From positions 61,727,591-61,791,590 of the forward strand of contig NC_067195.1 in NCBI RefSeq assembly GCF_000699445.3: 64,000 nucleotides of DNA, read 5' to 3'. The notes beneath the pieces were generated by a model that saw only the letters and a list, made by a program, of their open reading frames with translations, was not told the origin of the DNA and searched no databases. The DNA is from Schistosoma haematobium (Eukaryota > Platyhelminthes > Trematoda > Strigeidida > Schistosomatidae). Of this stretch, positions 26,701 through 37,900 are shown piece after piece. A program made the position numbers and the translations under genes. How positions within the stretch are numbered: the stretch's first letter is position 1; the number at the start of each line of letters is the position of its first letter.

Positions 26701-29700
26701 AACTAAAATAGCTGAGTATTTATTTGGTGACCTAAAAATTCAATATATGGATATTTGGAATTACTTGATAAAAATACCCTGGTTGAGTGATGGCTAAACT
26801 ACTGCTCACTGAGTGTTTTACATGTAACTACATGTTTTCACACTTAGTCAAGTAGATTCCATAATATTAGAAGAATAAATAATGATAAAATCTGATATTA
26901 TATAATTGATATTATTATCTGACTACAATTGTTTATGTTTCATTTTAAAGTCAATATCGTTGTCTCATTTTTTAAGCAAATTGTTGTATTCTATTAAAAA
27001 CAACTTAATCTGTCCAGTATACATGCTACACGACATTAGACCTTACATAAAATTTGTGAAAAAGTGTTTACGAAACTCAACCAATGTTAGTGGATGTTTA
27101 TGGATATGAAACGTTAATAAAAATGCGTTTTTGCAGGTGATAATCATGATCAAGATAATCCAATGGTAACCTCTGTTGATGAAAACATTAAACGTGTGAT
27201 TTTCCTTGTGCTTTCCTATTCATAATTACATTTTAGAATCATTACTAGTTATTTAATCTTTAGTGAATGGTTTGGGAACAGGATTCCAGCACTAGGAGGA
27301 TGTATGAGACTATGAAAAGCAAAACAATGAACCTGACGTCTAACGACTTCCAGATATGTTCAGTAAAGTAAAAATGAGTATTAGGACATGTGTGTGTTTA
27401 CAAATGTAGGGAGGATGTAGTTTGAGGATCTTAGGTCCAAAGTTCTATAGATTTTACAAAATAACGTTCCCATGATCTTAGTTACAGCATTTATTGGACA
27501 GACTTTGCATATTTATTTACAGCTACCTAACAATAAAAACTTTCATTAAAAAAGACAATCACGCGAAATTATAATTTACTGATTTCTAGCTTTAGATGTA
27601 TTATTAATTTCTTCCTAAGACTTCCTGTTTCGAAAATTTGCTTTGACTCCATAGGATACACGTATTTGCAAGGCTAATTCTTCAAATTACTTACTTTCAT
27701 TAATGACATGAACTATAGCTTCATCACCAAAAGTACTGTATAACGGTACAGTAACAAACGAGTATGCAGCACCAGCTAACTGTGCTATCACCCACTAAAA
27801 AACAGGAAATAAGGAAACTGCATATGACGCGTTACTATTTACAACAATAAATAGCTAAATATGAAGGTAAACAAATGATTATTTCTGTCAAGTTCATACC
27901 TCACAAAGTTATAAAAACTTTTGTTTGTGATTGCATCAAGCGGTCAGTAAACGCAGTTTGAAAAACAGCTGTCCTCATAAGTTGTACACTTCTTAAAAAT
28001 AAATGGATAAAATTTCTCTTTACATACAAACTTCTTGACAGAAATTTTCATGGTATCAAAGTGAAAATATTTCATTTCACGGAACGATATTTTCTGACGA
28101 AAGTGACTTAATCTAAAGTGTTACTTTATATTCACGGCATATGTATTAAGTTAATGGAATGCACAGATTTTTAGATTTTAAAGAAACTAAGTATCTAGTT
28201 TTTAGCACCTAGGTTTCAAATGACTTAACAAACTTCTAAATAAGTATTTAGATATGTGTATATATATGAAGTAAAATTATTTTAGAAAGAAAAATAAAAT
28301 AAATGACCATTGAACAACATTTGTAAATTATAACTCATTTTATATCTATATTAAATGAACTATGACCATATAAAACTTTCAGAATAATACTATATGAAAA
28401 TCTAAAAACCTTTTCGGAACATATGACTAAAACCTTCAGTGACAAATATTCCAATAGAAATGTATTATCTACGTAAATCATTTTAAAGATCATTCGAATA
28501 ACAGAAAATTGGAAATACTTTGGTCTGTGTATTTTAATTTGACGATGAAATAATGTTTAGAAAATATCTTACAACTAACTAGGTTTGTTGAGTTGACTTC
28601 ATACAAAAGCAGCATTCAAAGTGTAAGAATGTTATAATTTATACTGAGATTCAGATTAGCATCTTTACAAACAAAAATGAAATTATGTACCACCACATAG
28701 TTCTAATGTAATAAATATCTTTCACAATGTTGAACTATGTAAGCAAATGACGTTTCCAAGACATCCCCCTCAGGGTAGAAAAGCATACAAAAAGGAACGT
28801 AATAAATTTGGTTTTGCGCGGTAAATCACTTTATCTTATATACACGACTGTTTTTCTATTCAGGACTTGGAAATGCCAGAACTCAGGAAATCACTTTTGT
28901 TCTTTTCAAAGTATTAAGGCTAAAAAATGCACTAAAGAAATTATTGTCAGCCTTTGAATGTGTTATTTATCTCATAATCCAAATCGTTTCCAATACTGAT
29001 AAAATTGCCTACAGTTTGTCAGTCATCATCAACGTAAAACTGTGCACGAATAAATAATAAACGATGTTACCACATCTCATATCAACACAACAAAAGTATT
29101 CTCCATTAATCGACGGATAGCTTTTATATCTGTACTAACTAATTTCCATGTTTATTGATGTTAATAATTCGAAGAATTATAATTTGCTGTTCCTAACCCC
29201 CATGGTTCACAATCCCCTAATCCTTACAGTAGGATTTACGGTCACATTTGTTATTGTATAACTCTAGTAAATATTTTTCGTTAACTTATTTTACTGCCCC
29301 TAAAACTCAACGGTTTAATGTAATAAAATTGGTAACTGATACGGTTCAGTTTGTAAATGTCATTCATACTCCTTTTAAATATCGGTTTACTTTAAACTAG
29401 CCAAAATATGGTATGGTAATATGATTAACTTTAAATTTCTACACAAAAGATGGTCTTTATAATATGTGATATTGTTTACTATCGCATTTAGTTTGCTGAG
29501 GGGACATATTTTGTACTATTCTACATTAGCTATAACAAAGCTGAGCATCTGATTTTCGTTCAGTAGTTGTTTCTCGGCAAAATCCGGATTCCTAGACGCT
29601 TAAAATAGAAGGAAATGAAACACATCACTTTCTACCTAATAAGTTTTAAATTTAACATTATGGTTTTTCACCGATTCCCTATGTTTTACGGAAATAAATT

Positions 29701-32700
29701 GGCATCCTGAATTATCGTAAAACAGTGATAAAATTAAGTTAGTTTCTAGATATTTCCCTAAAATATTAGGCTTTTAATAGCATCTTATTTCCTGGAAACA
29801 TCTATGCTTTCTAGTCCGGCTGTAGATTATAAACACTTTCAAATATATTGACTCCGAATCTCATTTTGGTTACATCTCATTTCCTCTTGCTGGCTAGACA
29901 AATATTTTATCAAATGTAGATTGTTTAATTAGCTGTCCCGTAATCACATTGAAAACTTACCTTTGGAGAATTTTTTCCATAAATTCCAACAAAATTAATC
30001 ATGGAGATTTCTTCCATCAGTGTCGTTAACGCTGATCCAAACTGTTGAATTTTCTCATAAACCTGAATATTAAGTTAAGGAAATCATAGTATTCCTCTTC
30101 GTTATTATACTTACCTCTTCATAAGTAATCCATTTAATTGGAGAACTGAATGACTGACGCATTCCAAAACAACATTTATCTTCTGAATATTATAAATAAA
30201 ATTCACAGTTAGTAATAAGTGATTTCGGAAAATACCATTACCCTAGAATCATATTCATTTATTCACTTTGGAATAAGACAGAAGTTTATTTTTAACGAAG
30301 ATGGAAATTATTCTTATCTTTATGACAAATAATACACACTTAGAAATAAAAACCTAAAAGAAGATTACATAGTACGGTACGAATGAAGAGCCAGTTTAAA
30401 ATATTTTTTTACTTAACACAAAATAAAAATTCCCTTTTATGTATTTGCTATTATATTTACTTTTTTGTCAAACGCTTCTTGAATATCCTAGCTTTGAAGT
30501 TTTTGTAGTGTTATTTTACTATACTAGTAACAATAACAAACAAATGACTTTCTATTATATGTATATATTACAGCTATCTACAAATTAACCTTTTGTTTAT
30601 CTTGATTTATGATTATCTGCAAACTTGTGACAAAAAAAGTTCAAGGTGAAGTCTTGAGTAAAGTTTATATCTTAAAACATCTAATCTTAGAAACTTGTTT
30701 CCAAATAAAGTAATATAGTGTTTATAACCCGAAACTTGATGCAAGTGATGGAGTTGATATGTCATGCATAGAATGTAGTTTATTCACCCAAATTTTCACA
30801 CGGTCATTGTGGGATTATAGGATTTAAAATAACAACACATTCTATTACAGGAGTTATGAGAACTAGACAGAGCAAATATCTAATATTTCTGCAATGGTAC
30901 GTACAAACGTCAAAGCCAAGTTATCAACTTGTTATGAGGACGCCATAAAATTGACCACACGACATTCTGAAAGTAGCACTGAAATTGATTGAAACATACG
31001 TTAGTATTATGCAAAAGATGACCCCTTGTGATGTCAGACTGCATGTAACCTGACATTGTTTTTTATGTGATAAAAACGAAGATTTAAATCTCCTCGTCTT
31101 AGCTGTGAGCAGATTAAATGGTCAAGAGTTCGGGGATATTAAATTTAAAAACTTTTGTAATATGGTCTGCTTAATTATTCTTTCTGAACTTTAAGATATA
31201 AGAATAACGATTGTTTACATCATAAGTATTATTTGTTAGACACTAACCATAGCTTTAATATTAATTACTAACCAGTAAAGATGAACCTAATCAATAAACA
31301 AAGAAAAACATAAAGCAGGAAACTCCAAACATTAAAGTATATTGAATAATATCTTGAATACTTCAAATATTCGTTTCACTAAAAAAAGAGGGATAACCAA
31401 CATCAAACAAATAATTCTCAGGTGCCTTTTGGTATTCATTAACCAAACGATCCAAGGTTACAGTGAGTTAACATCTTGAAAATTCGTAAAATCGTTTGAT
31501 ATTTGGTTAAGAATTAATCCAAGCCACACAAACAGAATGAAATGACGATACTTACGGAAAATACCATACTTGCTTCGATTAACAGTCAAACGACTCACAT
31601 TATTATTATTAACATTATTTACTACGTCATTTATTCACTCTCTTTTATTCCCACTTTATGTATCCTTATTTTTCGACTTATACAGCAGCTCGCCTATGGT
31701 CGAAACTCGGTTCTATCTAAACGTTCTAGAGTCACTGACTGGTTGAAAATTGAATTCTACCACCAAATACGAATACGGAAGCAGTTGTTCTGAAACCACG
31801 TGCACAATCTAAACTGGCTGCCTTCAACGTTCACACACTAATGCAGGTCGGACAACAGATAGGGTTGGCCATATCTTTAATAAGCCTTAGTATCGACGTC
31901 TGTTGTCTTACGAGACCCGTATTCAAGACTCTGGTGAAGTACTACAAATTCACTTTCCATCTGTTGCTTCAAAAAGCTTGTTCTACGTGCGTTTATCCGA
32001 GGACCCTGTGGCATCTTCGTTTGGTCTTGCTGGCATTGGTGTCGCACTAAGTGCTAGAGCTGAGGCAGCACTAATCGATTGGATCCCCATTAACAGTCGG
32101 TTATGTGCTGTTAGATTAGAAAGTTCCATCAAAGTGAGAAGAAATCGGCGTGAGAAACGATGTCTTTTCGTCATCTTCGCCCATTCTCCGACAGATTACA
32201 GCCCGAATGCCACCAAGGATGAGTTTTACCACCAACTAACAGTTCTACAGAAAGTTCATCAGACAGATATTGTAGTACTAGCCGGAGACTTGAATGCTCA
32301 GGTTGGGCGTCTAGGCACAGAAGAGAGTCGTTTAGGTGGCCGATGGGGACTCGTTGGTTGCAGGACAGATAACGGGGACTGTCTACTGCAACTGTGCACA
32401 GACCACAACCTGTTTCTGGCTAGCACTAACTTCCGGCACAGTCATCGCCGATGTGCCACCTGGCGTCCTCCCTCTGCATCCCAGGCCTGGACTCAGATTG
32501 ATCACATCGCGATCAGCTACCGCTGGCGTGGTTGTGTACAAGACTGCCGCTCCTTTTGGAGTGCCTATCTGGACTCTGATCATGCCCTGGTCTGCGTCAA
32601 ACTTACCTTACTTTTCAGTGGCCAACGAAGTGACCGTCACCAAAGGATTGATGTTAGCAAGTTGGTTGCAACTTCTGTTGCAAGTAAGTATCGAACCGAG

Positions 32701-34861
32701 CTAGCTTCTAGGCTAGCTACCATTCCACCGAAAAGTATAGATGAGCATTGGTTGCAATTGCATGACGTCATGAAAATGGTTAGTAAAGTCACTTGTGGTT
32801 TCGCGAAACGTCCCGCTTATAAGCACTGGATTTCTTCAGGCTCCTTACAACTCATTGAAGCCCGTCGGTCTACTCTGGGTGACCGTGAGTTTGACCACAA
32901 ACGTAGGATGTTACGTAAGGAAATTGGGCAAAGCTTGCGTAAGGACCGAGAAGCCTGATGGTGGTCGGAGCGTGCTAATGAGCTGGAAGCAGCAGCTGCA
33001 TCTGGTAACTACCGGAAGCTCTTCCAACTCATCCGAGCCACTGGGAGCAAGAAGTCTGGTGTGAGCGAAATAATCTGTGAGGATGACGGCATGCCAATCA
33101 CTAACATCCATCGACGTCTTGGACGATGGGCAGAATTCTTCGAAGGGCAGTTCAACTGGCCTGCTGCTCCGGCAACATCAGTCAGACTGTCCTGCCCTCC
33201 ATGGCCGGTGATGACTGATCCACCAAATGAGGCGGAAGTCCGCAAGGAACTCCAACTCTTGAAGCGCTACAAATCACCTGGCCCAGATGACTTTCCTCCG
33301 GCTCTTTTTAAAGATGGTGGTGACTTTCTGGCTAAGGAACTGACTGTGTTGTTTACAAAGCTCTGGGAACTAGAAAGTGTACCAACGTCATGGAATGAGT
33401 CGATAGTTGTCCCTATCTTTAAAAATGGTTCACGTCATTCCTGTAACAACTATCGGGGATAAGTCTACTTCCGATTGCGTCCAAGCTATTGGCTTCCGTC
33501 ATTCTTCGTAGGTTGTTCAAAACCCGAGAAAGATTGACTCGCGAGGAGCAGGCTGGGTTTCGTTCTGGTCGAGGATGTATTGATCATATCTTCACCCTCC
33601 GCCAAATGTTAGAACACCGTCATACTTATCAGAGGCCAACAATCGTAGTGTTTCTTGACATCAGGGCTGCCTTCGATTCGTTGGATAGGACTGTTCTCTG
33701 GGATTGTCTATTGAATAAGGGTGTGCCTGAGAAGTTTATTAACATCCTAAAGGCCCTATATAAAAACACCTCAGGCAGAGTGAGGGCATACAACTACCTC
33801 TTTCCATTGTTCTATTCGAGCAGTGGGGTTAGACAGGGTTGCCCAATCTCACCATTCCTCTTCAACTTTGCCATCGATGGCATTCTGGAAACAGCTCTGA
33901 TGGATGTAAGTAATGGCGGTGTGGACCGTTGCCTGGAGAAAGACTTCTCGACCTTGAGTATGCGGATGATATTGTCTTACTGTGCGATAATGCCCAAGGC
34001 ATGCAATCCGCACTTAATCAGTTGGCAATCAGTGTCCGTAGGTATGGTATGTGCTTCGCACCTTTGAAGTGCAAAGTACTTCTACAAGACTGGCAGGATT
34101 CTAATCCTGTACTCACCCTGGATGGTGAGCAGATAGAAGTAGTCGAGAAGTTCGTGTATCTAGTTTGCTGCATAAGTGCTGGTGGTGGCGTGAGTGATGA
34201 GATCAATGCACGAATAGTGAAAGCCAGAGCGGCTTATGCCAATCTGTGCCACCTTTGGCGCCTTCGTGATGTTAGTCTGGCTGTAAAAGGTCGGATCTAC
34301 AACGCGTCGGTGAGAGCAGTTTTGCTCTACGCTTGTGAAACCTGGCCTCTCCGAGTTGAGGACGTTAGACGACTCCCTGTGTTCGATCATAGCTCTCTCT
34401 AAAGGATTGCTGACATCCAGTGGCAACACCATGTTAGTAATGCAGAGGTTCGGCATCGTGTGTTCGGGCACAGAGATGATAATGCAATTGGTGTCACCAT
34501 CTTGAAACACCGACTTCGGTGGCTTGGACATGTTCTACGAATGTCGTCCCAGAGAATTCCACGTCGTGCATTATTTGCCGACTCTGGGACTGGTTGGAGG
34601 AAGCGGAAAGGTGGTCAGTGTATGACACGGTGTCGTGGTATGAAAGAAAGCTGCAAAGGACTGGCTTCTGTCGGTCCTTCACGGCTCCCTGGCTGGGGTC
34701 CGAGAGATGGTGCAACACAGTGGCTAGAGACGTTATCAGATATTGCTCAGAATAAAAGCCAGTGGCGATCCTGCTGTAACCTTCTTTTACTTTCTTCATA
34801 AAAAGCGGTTGTATCTTCCTTAGCTGAAACAATTCTTTTGGTTGTACTGTTCCGTGTCCTC

Positions 34862-34912
<51 letters not shown>

Positions 34913-37900
34913 ACTACCTTACACTAATCTGTGGCCGTTATTGTTATTCTTTTTTTCTTTTACGCTCCTTACCTTCTTTTTTCTCTTCGAATTCTCATTA
35001 TTTTGCGTGGCGCATATATATTTGGTGCCCTCTTGTACCAATATTTGTGTGTTCAAATAAATAAATAAATCCTAATTTCCCCGGAATCATTTAGCATACG
35101 TTTTATTTAATATTCTGATTATCGATGTGGCGCGGCCGTTCTACCGTCCAGGTAGTAATTTACTTCATATTAAAGGAACGAATAAGAGTCTGTTAGATTC
35201 ACTCAAATCACAAACAATTTGTACTCAGTATCAGCCTCCAGCACAGTTATTATCCGTATGTTGTTTCCATCTTCCATATGAAATTTGAAATCATATTCGG
35301 GTAGGTTATACTGCAGTCCGTTATTAGTGATACAGATTTGTTCAAAGCTGGCATACATTTTAGGACATTCAGATAGGCTTTGTGGAAATAATATTGAGTT
35401 TCATCAGCCAACAAGCTTGTTATTAAATTATCCGTAACTTCCATCCCCCCCCCCAGAAATCAATTCGAAGTAAATTGAATATTGGCTATCGATGCACTTA
35501 AAATAATACATATAGATTGGTCTTGTGAGTGAGGCGCAGTAAAACTTCCAACTAAAATCACTTATGGCTAATCACTAGGTCTTACTCAAACGTACTGGAT
35601 TTTCACTAGCTACTAACAAAATTTGGAACCTTATCAATCTTTCCTGAACGATTTCATGTCGGTCATCTGGAAAATTTCAAAAAAAACGTATGTACTGACT
35701 ACAAAACTTGATAGTCAGAAGGTTTTATGACAACAAGAAAAGTAACTCTACTTGACAACCGTCAGAAGTAAAGAATTATAATGGTGTAGTTCAAGCAGTC
35801 TGTGAAGTGTGACCTTCCGAGCTGATGATGTGTTGAAACTCCGTCTACGATTCTTGGATTTTTCCGAAGGGCTATTTGAGTGCCTGAAAACACTGTATGA
35901 ATAATGTTACCGTTCATCATACTGAGCTAGTGTCAATTATCAATCAGCGAAGGGTTCTATTTTGGAACACCAGTTTTGGTGACCTGTATATGTTATACGA
36001 ATTACATCTAAGAGGGTCCCATTTCCTAGTATTATTTTCTGATACTAAAAAGTGTATCTAGATTCATTTTATGATGCGTTGCTATATAACAATGAAGGGT
36101 TATGTATGACTAAGATTTGTTGGTAGTGCACGCTTTTGCTGACTAGTTTCTAAACATGGTGTAAGTCAGTGGCTCTAAGAGTCATTAGGCATGCCTCGCA
36201 ATAGAAGGTAGTAGCAACTATGATGTGATATTTTGTGCTCCACTCAAATAGTAAGACGCATCTTTCAACCTGACGAAGTTTATCTTCACCGTTTTTTATT
36301 TAAACCCTATCCTCAGATAATGTTTAGATCCGTTTATTTAATGTGTATTTACTGTGTGGCATACCTCTCAGTATACTGCTGTACTTTGTATTTTTGTTAC
36401 AAAAACCATGTGAAGCGTAATTTTCATCCGTAATCAGCTTTAAGTAATTTACCATATTTATTTGGAGGCCACTTGGTACTTAATTATGGGTTAATCAATT
36501 GATGACCAAATTATTTATTAAGCTCAACGAATACACTTATTAAGATAATGTTAGTCAGGTTTTAAAAAAGATATGAACTACGTGCTCTACACCCATATTT
36601 AATATCACAGTTGTCAGATTTAATAAATAATCCATGAACAATCAACTTTGAAGAATTTTAAGTACCTTTTGTACTACAGAATTTTATCAGATGTTTGCGT
36701 ATCAATCTGATACAAATAAAGCATTTTATCCGATTCATAAGTGAATTATATCAAAGAATATTTCAAGTTTTAAAGATGACAACTAATAGCCATATTCGAC
36801 TGCTTGAGTACATAATAAATGCTGTAAAATTTTTGGATACAAGATAGAGGATAATGAAATATGTATGCACACTCATTGTCGTTGATGCCCGACCACTTTT
36901 TCTTACCGCTTTATCCTTACATTTTTTATAATTGATTTGAGTTACAATTGTTTATGTAGGGCTTTAGAGCGATCAATGATCCTTTGATTACTTGCGGCTG
37001 TGTTAAGTAAGATATATGATCTTATGTTTCTAGACCGATTAACATTTTGAGTTTGACTCAGCGAAACGGTGAGAGTAAGTTATTAAACCATACATAAATA
37101 AATAATATATTTGTAATATCCCAATGAGTAGAAAAATTCGATTTTCTGACGTTTCGTGACTTAGTGTAAGCCACTCCTTCGGAGAATAAATAACCAAATT
37201 AAAATCAATCCAAGTTTAATTCGGTTATTTATTCTCCGGAGTGGCTTACACTAAGTCACGAAACGTCAGAAAATCGAATTTTTCTACTCATTGGGATATT
37301 ACAAACATATTATTTATTTATAACAATCTATCGAATGCTCAATTTATTCGGAATTATCAAATCAAACCTTGGTAATGATACATACAAACTCATTAAACCG
37401 TACAGTTTGCACTAAAATGTTTTTAATGCCAAGGGTCTTTTAGGATAAAAAAAAGTTCAGCCTTCAATATTGGTCAGAAATCTTATGTGTTCAAGTTACT
37501 TTCTTAATTGACTTCAGAAATTACTTGGTAAATTGCGGAGAATTTCTAATGGTTACCCACTCAACCATTAACAAATCAAGGTGGTTGCGTAAATAAACTG
37601 TTTACTCACTTGACTTTCTTAATCCTGTTTTAAAGATATCAAAAGGGGAATTTAGTTGCACATCATCGATAATAGAGCGTTTTCTAACAGATGCTCTTAA
37701 TCCTGTCTAAAACGCAGCAAAGAAAAACATTGACAAATTTAATGGTATACTACTTTTTGGAATTTTAATATTGATCAATTTCTCACTCATACACTCAATT
37801 TACTATGCTTCCAGGTTTCCAACGGTGGTCTAACACCAATCAGTTCATGATCTTAATCAAAAAATATAAAAATACTACCACACTGTTGCGACGAAAAGCC

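Larger units (their letters stand above)
31590..35069 (+). mobile_element. RTE-clade LINE (family A), near full length
   Basis: This is the best preserved retroelement here. It has a short 5' untranslated part, then an endonuclease domain and reverse transcriptase in what was one frame, then a 3' region with a long (ATT)n at 34,862-34,911 and a terminal AAAT repeat. It sits in ACSL intron 2, in opposite orientation to the gene. The same family makes up 1-985. Domain details are in the two sub-entries. The 5' boundary is approximate and no target duplication was identified. Confidence 0.88.

Noticed and set aside
31590..35090. Target-site duplication of the family A RTE
   Set aside because: No repeated string was found between the 3' flank (after the AAAT tail) and the uncertain 5' boundary.
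35220..35450. Minus-strand exon-like stretch ([17 protein letters not shown])
   Set aside because: The composition is protein-like, but no family was recognised, the flanking frame is broken, and it does not fit the ACSL protein. Not supported as a gene.
35836..35870. CTGATGA followed by GAAAC and CGTC, resembling a hammerhead
   Set aside because: Only five bases separate the core strands, so stem II cannot form.
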